The notes beneath the pieces are model-generated. The model searched no databases. It was not told where the DNA came from and saw nothing but the letters and a program-made list of their open reading frames with translations. 64,000 nt of DNA from Methanoregula sp. UBA154 (lineage in GTDB: Archaea; Halobacteriota; Methanomicrobia; Methanomicrobiales; Methanospirillaceae), in NCBI GenBank assembly GCA_002502245.1, contig DAPW01000016.1:1-64000 (forward strand), in the 5' to 3' direction. Shown here one piece after another: positions 42,941 through 51,103 of the stretch. Every line of letters begins with the position of its first letter. Positions within the stretch are counted from its first letter, which is position 1. The position numbers and the translations under genes were made by a program.

Positions 42941-43507
42941 ATGAAAAAGTCTGATAAACAGAAGGGAAAGAATGCGGTAGCAAACCGTAAAAAACAATAC
43001 ATCCGGTATGCTGTTGCGGCCGCAGCCGTCATTGTCATCCTGGTTGTCGCAGGATTTTACCTGTTCAACCCGCCCGTGGCAAAAGACGGAGACACGGTCA
43101 TGGTCTACTACACCGGGAGCTTTGAGAACGGAACGGTCTTTGACTCCAATACCGACGGGGACCCGTTCATCTTCACCATAGGGAACTCGAGCCTGATAGC
43201 CGGATTCGAGGAGGCGGTCATCGGAATGACCGTTAATTCGACAAAGACCGTGAATATTCCGGCTGACAAGGCCTATGGCCCGCACCTGGCCAGCCTTGTC
43301 CACGTGGTGAACCGGTCGGACCTGCCTGAAGATATGGAGCCACAAGTCGGGAAATTTTATACTCTCTCGAGAAGTGCGGACGGTGCCGTTGCACGGGTAC
43401 GGATTGTCAATGTCACGAGCGATACGGTGACCATCGATGAAAACCATCTGCTCGTCGGCCAGAACGTAATATTCACCATCCAGTTCGTCGGGTTTTATAC
43501 GAACTGA
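42941..43507 (+). CDS. Membrane-anchored FKBP-type peptidyl-prolyl isomerase
   Basis: 188 aa. A Lys-rich N-terminus (1-22), a membrane helix (about 23-42), then an FKBP domain: DGDTVMVYYTGSFENGTVFDSN, PFIFTIGNSSLIAGFEEAVIGM and VNIPADKAYGPH, with the long insert seen in SlyD-like proteins. The active-site Asp, Phe and Tyr residues are present. Faces the outside of the cell and probably helps fold exported proteins. Start at ATG 42941 behind GAGGATATC. T-run 43511-43517. Confidence 0.93.
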   Translation: MKKSDKQKGKNAVANRKKQYIRYAVAAAAVIVILVVAGFYLFNPPVAKDGDTVMVYYTGSFENGTVFDSNTDGDPFIFTIGNSSLIAGFEEAVIGMTVNSTKTVNIPADKAYGPHLASLVHVVNRSDLPEDMEPQVGKFYTLSRSADGAVARVRIVNVTSDTVTIDENHLLVGQNVIFTIQFVGFYTN

Positions 43508-43510
43508 TTC

Positions 43511-43517
43511 TTTTTTT
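43511..43517 (+). terminator. T-run terminator after the FKBP gene
   Basis: Seven T residues a few bases past the stop. Confidence 0.5.
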
Positions 43518-43616
43518 GCACATTCGAAAAGAAAAAATTCTGGTTTTTTTTGGTAACCTGATCCTCCTGCGATTCCGGTATCATCACCGCAAGAGTATTG
43601 GGATTTCCTGATGATT

Positions 43617-43730
43617 TATGAAAATTGAATGAACAAGATTTGATGAATAGATTCTTTACCATCTTCATTATCTGGGATGAACGCCGCCGCCCCCGACGGG
43701 GCGCTCCCGCGGCGGCCTCAATTCGTTTTG
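43617..43730. repeat. Dispersed repeat, family R3 copy b
   Basis: Pairs with 15325-15412. Contains CCGCCGC and GCGGCGG flanking a GC-rich centre that can pair. The rest of 43518-43934 has no supported gene. Confidence 0.65.
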
Positions 43731-43934
43731 CATTCACGAAACCGGCGATCCGGACCGCCATTCCCCGGTGAACCCTATGCCGTGGAGCGTCACACATGAA
43801 GGAACCGATATCCATGGTTCGGGGAATACATCCAAAAGAGTCATGTACATCTCCCGGGCACAAGACACGGGTCTGTGAACGACGGCAGATATTTTTGAAG
43901 GGTTGTGCTTGATGGGAAAAGAGCAGAAACCGGA

Positions 43935-44008
43935 TGGGCCCGGCCGGATTCGAACCGGCGACCTCCGCCGTGTAAGGGCGACGTCATAACCAACTAGACC
44001 ACGAGCCC
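43935..44008 (-). tRNA. tRNA-Val (anticodon UAC)
   Basis: 74 bases on the minus strand. Acceptor GGGCTCG pairs with CGGGCCC; the discriminator is A, CCA not encoded. The T arm contains GGTTCGAATCC. The anticodon loop is CTTACAC, closed by a 5-bp stem; anticodon TAC reads GUA (Val). No intron in the anticodon loop. A TATA-like AATATTAAG lies about 30-40 bases upstream. Confidence 0.95.
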
Positions 44009-44147
44009 CAGACTCCTACTAATGTCGCCCTGCACCCACTTAATATTGTTGATAACCAGACAGCAGGGCAACAGGTTCCCTGACGGATATGAAAAACGGC
44101 GGGAAATTTTCCCGCCGGCATACGGAAGCGGAATCTCCGCTCCTGTT

Positions 44148-44648
44148 CTACGAGGGATCGAACTGCAGGATCTTATTGTTCATCTTGTCAAAGATCAGCA
44201 GCTGACCATCCATGATCGAGTATGTTTCAGCCCACTCGAGATCGGTGAAAAAGGCAGATTCCTGGGTCATTACGCCGTATGGGGTCTGGCAGACCTTGGT
44301 CGGGACAACCGGGCGCCGGAACCAGATCCGTGATGAGTCGCCAAGCTGGTAGTCCGCGGCATACCCATTACAGCCACCTGAACCGGTGACCTTCCCTTCA
44401 TTAAAGAATGTTGCCGTGACAGTACTTCCATCGGCCACTTTGGACCAGACCCCTTTCGTATCATCAAACCACGCAAGCTTCCAGGTAGTACTGGTCAGGG
44501 ACGGTCCAGCTGCTGCGGGTGTGGCAGTCTGGATCGTGGTGGGAACGGTTGTCGTTGATGCCGGAGTCTGTGCAGGCTGGTTTGTACAGCCACTTACAAG
44601 AACGGCCAGGACAAGCAGGCCGATGCAGGCGAAAAGCGGAACTTTCAT
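44148..44648 (-). CDS. META-domain (HslJ-like) lipoprotein
   Basis: 166 aa from ATG 44648. Signal peptide with lipobox LVSGC (Cys 21), Thr/Pro-rich linker, then a META domain (about 50-160) with TWKLAWFDDTKGVWSKV, TVTATFFNEGKVTGSGGCNGYAADYQL and SAFFTDLEWAETYSIMDGQLLIFD. Found in surface and heat-inducible proteins; function unknown. A 48-base upstream frame extension lacks support. Confidence 0.85.
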   Translation of the reverse strand: MKVPLFACIGLLVLAVLVSGCTNQPAQTPASTTTVPTTIQTATPAAAGPSLTSTTWKLAWFDDTKGVWSKVADGSTVTATFFNEGKVTGSGGCNGYAADYQLGDSSRIWFRRPVVPTKVCQTPYGVMTQESAFFTDLEWAETYSIMDGQLLIFDKMNNKILQFDPS

Positions 44649-44858
44649 ACTAAATGAAGAATTCGTTTTGAAAAATAAACATAGCGATCTGACCAAGGAA
44701 TATCAGTGAGGGTCGACCGATCATACCGGTTTCGAACTCCCTCAACCCGAAGGCATTTCGATCTCTCGTCTGATATCGTGTATCGCTGGAGATCTCAAAG
44801 GTTTATCTTTCCAACCACTGAGTCTATCGTCGTGGTTGTCAGTGAGGAATCACGGATG

Positions 44859-44865
44859 AAAAAAA
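44859..44865 (-). terminator. T-run terminator after porB (minus strand)
   Basis: Seven A residues on the plus strand, i.e. seven T residues on the minus strand, about 27 bases past the porB stop. Confidence 0.4.
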
Positions 44866-44892
44866 GTAGGTTATCCAGACGGGAGACCGTCG

Positions 44893-45795
44893 CTATTCTT
44901 TCTTGAGCTTGATATCAAGGGCGAATTTTTCAGCATTCCTGTCAGCGATAGCCTGGATAGTGGCGAGCTCCGCATCCTGTCGTTTCGGTTTGAAGAGGTG
45001 ACGGAACCGCTTCTGGGTCGTGAGATATTCCTCCACCGGCTTCCTGACCACTTTTTTTACTTTCGTAACTGTACCGTCCACCATCTCGAAGTTCACCCAG
45101 AGGCCGGTCTCGATCGCGAGTTTTGCAATGGCAATAGTCTGATCGGCTTCGAAACCCCAGCCGGTACAGCACGGGGCATGGACCTGCACATAACAGGGCC
45201 CGGGGGTATTGATTGCCTTCTCGACTTTCTGCCGGAGGTCGGCGGGGTAGGCTATGGACGCAGTTGCCACGTATGGTGCGCCATGAGCAGCAAGGATTGC
45301 AGGCATGTCCTTCTTGGGGCGCTTGTTCCCGAACGAGCACGTGCCGGCCGGACTGGTCGTTGTGCTCGCATCGTAGGGTGTTGCACCGGAGCGCTGGATG
45401 CCGGTGTTCATGTACGCCTCGTTGTCATAGCAGATGTAGGTGAAGTCATGGCCCCGCTCAAATGCACCGCTGATGGTGATCATGCCGATATCAAACGTTG
45501 CACCGTCACCGGCCATGATCAGGATCTTCTCTTTCCTGCCCTGTTTTTTTAAGGCTGCTTCAACACCAGAGGCAACGGCTGAAGCGTTCTCGAAGAGCGA
45601 GTGGATCCATGGAACCTTCCATGCGGTCTCGGGATAGGGTGTGGAAAAGACTTCCATGCACCCGGTTGAATTGACAACAATCGTTTCAGTCCCGGCTGTC
45701 TGCGTGACGAGGCGGGCGGCAAGCGCTGCGCCGCAGCCCCCGCAGGCGCGGTGGCCGCAGTCGAACAGGTCACAGGTTTTTTTCTTCTCGGCCAT
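44893..45795 (-). CDS. porB: Pyruvate:ferredoxin oxidoreductase beta subunit
   Basis: 300 aa. Thiamine diphosphate subunit: GHRACGGCGAALAARL (cluster Cys residues), VVNSTGCMEVFSTPYP, and IMAGDGATFDIGMITI with the GDG...N thiamine motif ending in YDNEAYMNTG. Converts pyruvate, CoA and oxidised ferredoxin to acetyl-CoA, CO2 and reduced ferredoxin, and in methanogens works in the reverse, assimilatory direction. Last gene of porGDAB, one base after porA. Confidence 0.96.
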   Translation of the reverse strand: MAEKKKTCDLFDCGHRACGGCGAALAARLVTQTAGTETIVVNSTGCMEVFSTPYPETAWKVPWIHSLFENASAVASGVEAALKKQGRKEKILIMAGDGATFDIGMITISGAFERGHDFTYICYDNEAYMNTGIQRSGATPYDASTTTSPAGTCSFGNKRPKKDMPAILAAHGAPYVATASIAYPADLRQKVEKAINTPGPCYVQVHAPCCTGWGFEADQTIAIAKLAIETGLWVNFEMVDGTVTKVKKVVRKPVEEYLTTQKRFRHLFKPKRQDAELATIQAIADRNAEKFALDIKLKKE

Positions 45796-45796
45796 T

Positions 45797-46951
45797 TCAG
45801 ATCAACTCCTTCCTGAGCCCATAGAACTGGTCGCCGATCCCTTTCTCGCAGAGAGAGACAATCTCCCTGATATCCTTTTTCCGGATGTCCCTGCCACCGA
45901 GCCCGAGTACGTATCCCTTCACCGGTATCGTGGAACCGTACATCGCGTCCCGGACTTCGATGACGGTCGCACCCTTGGCACCAAGGGAGATGTTCTTATC
46001 AAGTACAGCAACCCGCTTCACCTTCGAGAGCGCCTGGGCAATCTCCTCCGAGGGGAACGGGCGGAAGACGCGGATCTTGAGGAGCCCGACTTTTTTGCCG
46101 GCTTCCCGCAACTCATCGATAGCGTCCTTCACGGTGCCGCATACCGAACCCATGGCAACGATCGCTGTTTCCGCATCGTCAAGCCGGTAGCCTTCCACAA
46201 GGGCGCTGTAGTCCCGGTTAAACAGTGCACCGAACTCTTTGCCGGCCTTTGCGATGACCTCCTTCGCCCGTTTCTGCGCCTGGTCCATCTCGTACCGGAA
46301 CTCGAGATAATACTCGGGTGTTGCATACATGCCGAAACTGATCGGGTCCTTCGCATCCAGTTTCTCGGCCGGGTCAAATTTCGGGAGGAAGCGGTCCACG
46401 TCCTCCTGCGAGATCATGTCCACCGGCTCGTAGGTATGCGATAGGATAAACCCGTCGAAGCAGACGAAGGCCGGGAGCTGGACCGCCGGGTCTTCGGCCA
46501 CCTTGTAGGCGATGAAGTGAAGGTCTGTTGCCTCCTGGTTGTCCTCGGCGTAGAACTGGAGCCAGCCGGCGTCCCGAAGCGAGATCGAGTCCTGCATGTC
46601 GTTCCAGATCGAGAGCGGTGCGCCCAATGCCCGGTTGGCAATCGACATGATGATCGGCAGTCGCATGCCGGCTACGTTGAAGCAGACTTCGAACATGAGA
46701 GCGAGCCCCTGGGAGGTTGTTGCGGAGTACGTCCGCGAACCGGCGGCACTGGCGCCGATACAGGCAGAGAGCGCAGAGAGTTCGTTCTCCACCGTGATGT
46801 ATTCGGCATCGAGCTGGCAGTTCGCCACGAACTCGGCCAGCGCCTCGACGATATGGGTCTGGGGGGTTATCGGGTAGGCAGAGACCACCTGCGGCCGGCA
46901 GAGGCGTACTGCCTCGGCCACGGCGTGGGAACCCTCCGTAATTTCCATCAT
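45797..46951 (-). CDS. porA: Pyruvate:ferredoxin oxidoreductase alpha subunit
   Basis: 384 aa. EGSHAVAEAVRLCRPQVVSAYPITPQTHIVEAL and LSALSACIGASAAGSRTYSATTSQGLALM are the alpha-subunit signatures; the C-terminal part has a transketolase-like fold with VAVLDKNISLGAKG. ATG pair at 46951/46948; porD stops two bases upstream. Works with PorB for thiamine-bound intermediate chemistry. Confidence 0.96.
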   Translation of the reverse strand: MMEITEGSHAVAEAVRLCRPQVVSAYPITPQTHIVEALAEFVANCQLDAEYITVENELSALSACIGASAAGSRTYSATTSQGLALMFEVCFNVAGMRLPIIMSIANRALGAPLSIWNDMQDSISLRDAGWLQFYAEDNQEATDLHFIAYKVAEDPAVQLPAFVCFDGFILSHTYEPVDMISQEDVDRFLPKFDPAEKLDAKDPISFGMYATPEYYLEFRYEMDQAQKRAKEVIAKAGKEFGALFNRDYSALVEGYRLDDAETAIVAMGSVCGTVKDAIDELREAGKKVGLLKIRVFRPFPSEEIAQALSKVKRVAVLDKNISLGAKGATVIEVRDAMYGSTIPVKGYVLGLGGRDIRKKDIREIVSLCEKGIGDQFYGLRKELI

Positions 46952-46952
46952 C

Positions 46953-47213
46953 TTACTTCTCCTCCAGGGTCATGGTGATCGCATCCTTGGGGCATTCGGT
47001 GGCGCAGATCCCGCAGCCCTTGCAGTACGTATAGTCAGGATCGAAGAATTCTTCAGCACCCTCTTCGATGCACCCCTCGGGACAGAAAGTCTGGCACATC
47101 CCGCATTTCGAACACTTCTCGTGGTCGAACACGGGTTTGAAGACGCGCCAGGAACCGGTCCGGTTGTCGCGGGACTTCCCGGGCCGTGCACGGCAGCCGA
47201 CAGCAAGCGTCAT
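46953..47213 (-). CDS. porD: Pyruvate:ferredoxin oxidoreductase delta subunit (2x[4Fe-4S])
   Basis: 86 aa. Two cluster motifs CSKCGMCQTFCP and CKGCGICATECP spaced as in bacterial-type ferredoxins. Carries electrons between PorB and external ferredoxin. Overlaps porG by four bases (47210-47213, ATGA). Confidence 0.95.
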   Translation of the reverse strand: MTLAVGCRARPGKSRDNRTGSWRVFKPVFDHEKCSKCGMCQTFCPEGCIEEGAEEFFDPDYTYCKGCGICATECPKDAITMTLEEK

Positions 47214-47755
47214 GATGCTGCCCCCTTCACAAAGTCAAAGGCCACTTTGGCGGCTCCGATATTCTTGACTGCAAGCTCTTTTGGGAAGCGATGCGTGAGT
47301 GCTTTCTCCAGGGCGGAGAACTGGATCTCGCCGGTAGCAGCCGCAAACGCTCCCATGAGGGATGTGTTGGTAATGGGAAGACCAATTGCCTTGAGGGCAA
47401 TGGAGGTTGCATCGATCGTGATGAGCTTCACCCCATCCGGCACCCGGAAGTCCGGTTTCTTCTCCGTGTTCACGATCACAATACCCCCCTTCTTTACACC
47501 CATAAAGACATTGACGTCTTTGATCAGGGTGCTGTCCTGGACAATAATATAATCCGGTTCATAGATCTGGCTGCGCAGCCGGATTTTTTTGTCATCGAAC
47601 CGGACAAAGGCCTGGACTGGTGCCCCGCGGCGCTCAACACCAAACGCGGGGAATGCCTGGGCAAAAACGCCGCCCTCGAATGCGGCGACTGCAATCAGTT
47701 CGGCAGCAGTGACAGACCCCTGACCACCCCTGCCGTGGATGCGTAATTCTCTCAC
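47210..47755 (-). CDS. porG: Pyruvate:ferredoxin oxidoreductase gamma subunit
   Basis: 181 aa. Starts with GTG 47755, followed by RELRIHGRGGQGSVTAAEL, the standard gamma opening (GRGGQGVxTA). Further on: AFPAFGVERRGAPVQAFVRFDDK and YIIVQDSTLI. First gene of the operon. The TATA-like AAAATTTATC about 25 bases upstream suggests a leaderless transcript; inverted repeats further up may be operators. Confidence 0.95.
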   Translation of the reverse strand: MRELRIHGRGGQGSVTAAELIAVAAFEGGVFAQAFPAFGVERRGAPVQAFVRFDDKKIRLRSQIYEPDYIIVQDSTLIKDVNVFMGVKKGGIVIVNTEKKPDFRVPDGVKLITIDATSIALKAIGLPITNTSLMGAFAAATGEIQFSALEKALTHRFPKELAVKNIGAAKVAFDFVKGAAS

Positions 47756-47774
47756 AAAAAATCCCTGATAAATT

Positions 47775-47824
47775 TTACATGATAACGTAACAAACCGGCT
47801 GTGTAAATTATCATGACTTTACAC
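47775..47824 (-). promoter_or_regulatory. Inverted repeats upstream of the por operon
   Basis: GTGTAAA (47801-47807) and TTTACAC (47818-47824) form a perfect 7-bp inverted repeat with a 10-base gap. A second, weaker one (TTAC then GTAA, 47776-47790, ATGATAAC between) overlaps the region just upstream of the TATA box. The two share TTAC/GTAA ends, which suggests one regulator binding twice. Confidence 0.45.
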
Positions 47825-47972
47825 ACGGTCATTCATCCTGCCGTACCTTAAAATTTGCAAAAGAGTTTGGTAATTTATCACTATTAATTATGTTGATCTT
47901 TCTTTGTGCACGATCTGGATTGCGGAGTAAGGGAAGTTAAATTACCGGGATCTGGCGCCCCTTCCCCAGGAA

Positions 47973-48854
47973 TCATGAAATCAGGAGATCCGTCTCAAGC
48001 CCGAGGATCTCCCGTTTTCCGGAGAAAACATCGCGGGCGATCCGTGACAGGCCCCGTGATGCACACCACTCGTCATAGACGGTAACATCACAGCAGAGTA
48101 ATTCCCGGACTTCCTCTGCAATAACGGGAGCAAGGCTGCCGGCAAGCGCAACCTTTGCCCGGGGATTAAGGAGACGGAGCGCCGCACATTCCATGGCCGC
48201 AAACATCGCCACTGCCCGCATCCGTTCACCTTCCGGCAGCGAGAAGTTCACGCCTGCGTGCTGGAACGCCTCGTTTGCCGTCCATTTACCGGCATCCACG
48301 CTCCGGATCGCATCTACATCGAGCGCCCCGTGCAGGGTGCCGGGTGCGAAGATGCAGGCATCGAATGCCCCGACCAGTCTGCCCGCAGAGACAAGGAGGG
48401 AGACGGTGTTCGAGCTCACATCGGCAACGATCACATCATTTCCCAGTGCAAGGCAGACTTCATACGCGATCCCGATCTTCTCGGGACTTGTCTGGTGGGA
48501 ATAGGCCTTGAACCGGGAATCTGTCGGTGACCCGCGGTGCAGGCCCGGCATGACGACTGCCGGGATCCCGCTTGCCGACACTTCATCGTATACCCGTGTT
48601 CCGCCGCCGATGTGTTTGCCGGCCCCGTCGCGGCTCACGATCCCCCGGTTCTGAACCTTCCTGATACTGGTAATGGCGCTGATATTGTCACCCATGGAGT
48701 AGCAGATGGCGATCCCCTCAATCTCCTCAAGCGGACAGAGGCGGCTCAGATCGGTAATGGAAAACTCCTTTGCTGCCTCCCGCGAGATCCGGAACTCGCC
48801 GGACTCACTGGCAAACCGCATCGCGGTGGTGCCATGGTCGATCCCGATGAACAT
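47973..48854 (-). CDS. Methanogenesis marker protein 12 (sugar-kinase/ASKHA fold)
   Basis: 293 aa. Starts MFIGIDHGTTAMRFA, an ASKHA phosphate-1 loop. CSGDN-type blocks follow: CYSMGDNISAITSIRKV, and GKHIGGGTRVYDEV and VVMPGLHRGSPTDSRFKAYSHQTSPEK, a conserved pattern of the marker-12 family, restricted to methanogens. Role unknown. ATG 48854 with the palindromic TATA box nine bases upstream; in-frame extensions to 49250 overlap the epimerase gene and are rejected. Confidence 0.88.
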   Translation of the reverse strand: MFIGIDHGTTAMRFASESGEFRISREAAKEFSITDLSRLCPLEEIEGIAICYSMGDNISAITSIRKVQNRGIVSRDGAGKHIGGGTRVYDEVSASGIPAVVMPGLHRGSPTDSRFKAYSHQTSPEKIGIAYEVCLALGNDVIVADVSSNTVSLLVSAGRLVGAFDACIFAPGTLHGALDVDAIRSVDAGKWTANEAFQHAGVNFSLPEGERMRAVAMFAAMECAALRLLNPRAKVALAGSLAPVIAEEVRELLCCDVTVYDEWCASRGLSRIARDVFSGKREILGLETDLLIS

Positions 48855-48861
48855 ACCAGTA

Positions 48862-48873
48862 ATCCTATAGGAT
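48862..48873. promoter_or_regulatory. Palindromic TATA box shared by two divergent genes
   Basis: ATCCTATAGGAT is a perfect 12-base palindrome with TATA in the middle. The gap between the two divergent start codons is 40 bases (48854 and 48895). Counting about 25 bases to either side places both transcript starts at or next to the start codons, so one TATA box could serve two leaderless genes. Confidence 0.55.
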
Positions 48874-48894
48874 GGATGACATATACAGGTAGTG

Positions 48895-49830
48895 ATGTTT
48901 GATGTGGTGACAGGCGGGGCCGGCTTCATCGGCTCCCATCTGGTGGACACCCTTGTTGCACAGGGGAATGAAGTACTTGTCATTGACTCCCTCTGCGCCG
49001 GGCGCAGGGATACAATCGCACGGCATATCGATTCCTGTAAAGCCCGTTTCCTGAAAGAAGACCTGCTGGGCAGCGGGTGGCAGGATGCCATCAGCGGGGC
49101 TGACCGGCTCTTCCACCTTGCTGCAGATCCCGATGTGCGCCAGAGCGCTGCCAACCCGGATCCGACCCTGCAGAATAACGTGATAGCCACGTACCGGGTA
49201 CTTGAGGCAATGCGCCTCCATGAGGTTCCCGAGATCGTCTTCACCTCCACGTCAACGGTCTATGGCGAGGCGAGGATCATCCCGACTCCTGAGGATTACA
49301 CCCCCCTCGAACCCATCTCGGTCTATGGTGCAAGCAAGCTAGCGTGCGAAGCGCTCATCTCCGCGTACTGCCATTCGTTTGGCATGAAAGCCTGGAACTT
49401 CCGCTTCGCCAATATTGTCGGGGAACGGAGCGGTCATGGCGTGATCACCGATTTCATCCGGAAACTTCGCGCGAACCCGGCTGAGCTGGAAATTCTCGGT
49501 GACGGGAAACAGGCGAAGTCCTACCTCGAAGTGCACGAGTGTATCGCGGCGATGCTCTATGCCACGGGGAAAGCCCGTGGCACGGTAAATACCTTCAATA
49601 TCGGATCAGAGGACTGGATTGATGTGAAGACCATCGCGGAAATTGTACTTGAGGAGATGCACCTCACCGGAACGCAACTACGGTTTTCCGGCGGCGAGCG
49701 TGGCTGGGTCGGAGATGTGCCCCGGATGCAGCTCTCGCTTGAACGCATAAAGGCACTCCGGTGGAAACCGCAGCTGGGATCAAAGGAAAGTGTCCGCCTC
49801 GCCGTCAGGGACCTGCTGTCAGCACCGTGA
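48895..49830 (+). CDS. NAD-dependent nucleotide-sugar epimerase/dehydratase
   Basis: 311 aa. Rossmann loop TGGAGFIGSHLVD (7-19), FTSTSTVYGEAR, and the YGASK catalytic motif (Tyr-x-x-x-Lys). Short-chain extended family close to UDP-glucose 4-epimerase. Its product feeds surface glycans; exact sugar not determinable. ATG 48895 chosen; the GTG three bases upstream is also in frame. 8-base gap to apgM. Confidence 0.9.
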   Translation: MFDVVTGGAGFIGSHLVDTLVAQGNEVLVIDSLCAGRRDTIARHIDSCKARFLKEDLLGSGWQDAISGADRLFHLAADPDVRQSAANPDPTLQNNVIATYRVLEAMRLHEVPEIVFTSTSTVYGEARIIPTPEDYTPLEPISVYGASKLACEALISAYCHSFGMKAWNFRFANIVGERSGHGVITDFIRKLRANPAELEILGDGKQAKSYLEVHECIAAMLYATGKARGTVNTFNIGSEDWIDVKTIAEIVLEEMHLTGTQLRFSGGERGWVGDVPRMQLSLERIKALRWKPQLGSKESVRLAVRDLLSAP

Positions 49831-49838
49831 GGAAATCC

Positions 49839-50990
49839 ATGAAGTATATCGTAGTGCTCGGAGATGGTATGGCGGATGAACCGCTGGAGGAACTCGGGGG
49901 AATGACGCCGCTCGGGTACGCACAGACCCCCAATATGGACCGGATGGCCCGCGAGGGTGCCTGCGGCATGCTCCGGACTATCCCTGAGGGTTACGAGGCC
50001 GGGAGCGATATCGCCAACATGGCAGTCCTCGGGTATGCCCCGGAGAACTATTATACCGGGCGGGGACCGCTGGAGGCACTGAGCATGGGCGTTGACCTTG
50101 CCCCGGACGACGTGGCGTACCGCTGCAACCTTGTTACCGTGGAGGAGAACACGATGGTCGACTTCTCGGCAGGCCACATCTCAAGTGAGGAGGGTGCAGC
50201 GCTCTTCGCCTCGCTCCGGAAAGCTGTGCCGGAGGTTATGCTCAGAGCCGGCGTCAGTTACCGCAACCTGCTCGTGGTCCATGGGGGAAAGGGTGCGGCA
50301 TCCACCCCGCCGCATGATATCGTCGGGCAGGGGATCTCCCCGTTTCTCCCGAAGGACGGCGATGCCGACCTGCTTCTCCGGTGTATGGAAACAAGCCGGC
50401 TGGTGTTCGCTCACCATCCTGTCAACGTGGCACGGATAAAAGCAGGCCGGCGCCCGGCCACCCGGATCTGGCCATGGAGCGGGGGACACAAACCGGCCTT
50501 CCCACCCTTTGAGAAGAAGTATGGGAAGAAGGGAGGGGTCATCTCGGCGGTTGACCTCCTCAACGGGATAGCCCGCTGTGCCGGCATGGAGGTTATCAGC
50601 GTCCCGGGGGCAACCGGCTATCTCGACACCGATTATGATGCCAAGGCACGGTACGCGCTCGATGCGATCGAACGCCTTGACTTTGTATACATCCATATCG
50701 AAGCCCCGGACGAAGCCGGCCACCTCGGGAGTGTTGAGGAGAAGGTGAAGGCAATAGAACGGGTAGACGGTGTTGTCGGGACCATCCGCGACAAGTTCGA
50801 CGGCGTGCTCGCTGTGCTGCCCGATCACCCGACCCCGATCCGCGTCAAGACCCATACCCGCGATCCCGTGCCCTTTGTTGTTGTGGGGAAAGGAACGGAC
50901 GGGAGCAGAGCCTATTCGGAAACGGCAGGCCGGTCCGGGGGACTCGGGACACGAAACGCAACAGAGTTCTTAGAGTTCCTCTTTTCGTAA
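49839..50990 (+). CDS. apgM: Cofactor-independent phosphoglycerate mutase, archaeal type
   Basis: 383 aa. Starts MKYIVVLGDGMADEPLEELGG with the metal-binding DGMAD, then YEAGSDIANMAVLGY with the phosphoserine candidate Ser, and IHIEAPDEAGHLGS and LPDHPTPIRVKTH as metal ligands. Interconverts 2- and 3-phosphoglycerate in gluconeogenesis. Start at ATG 49839 behind GAGGAAATCC. Follows the epimerase. Confidence 0.95.
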   Translation: MKYIVVLGDGMADEPLEELGGMTPLGYAQTPNMDRMAREGACGMLRTIPEGYEAGSDIANMAVLGYAPENYYTGRGPLEALSMGVDLAPDDVAYRCNLVTVEENTMVDFSAGHISSEEGAALFASLRKAVPEVMLRAGVSYRNLLVVHGGKGAASTPPHDIVGQGISPFLPKDGDADLLLRCMETSRLVFAHHPVNVARIKAGRRPATRIWPWSGGHKPAFPPFEKKYGKKGGVISAVDLLNGIARCAGMEVISVPGATGYLDTDYDAKARYALDAIERLDFVYIHIEAPDEAGHLGSVEEKVKAIERVDGVVGTIRDKFDGVLAVLPDHPTPIRVKTHTRDPVPFVVVGKGTDGSRAYSETAGRSGGLGTRNATEFLEFLFS

Positions 50991-51103
50991 GGAAAGGGTG
51001 GCATCAGGTCCCTGCATCATCATTGATCAGTGGGGGTAACTTTCATCATCTGCCAAATTTTGGAGGGAGTAACTATGTATTCTTTGACTCCCTATTATCA
51101 TCC

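Noticed and set aside
43617..43730. Reading the GC-hairpin repeats as a CRISPR array
   Set aside because: Copies are far apart, not regularly spaced and have no unique spacers.
51023..51103. Upstream TTG start for the integrase
   Set aside because: No good ribosome binding site; ATG 51104 fits the family start better.
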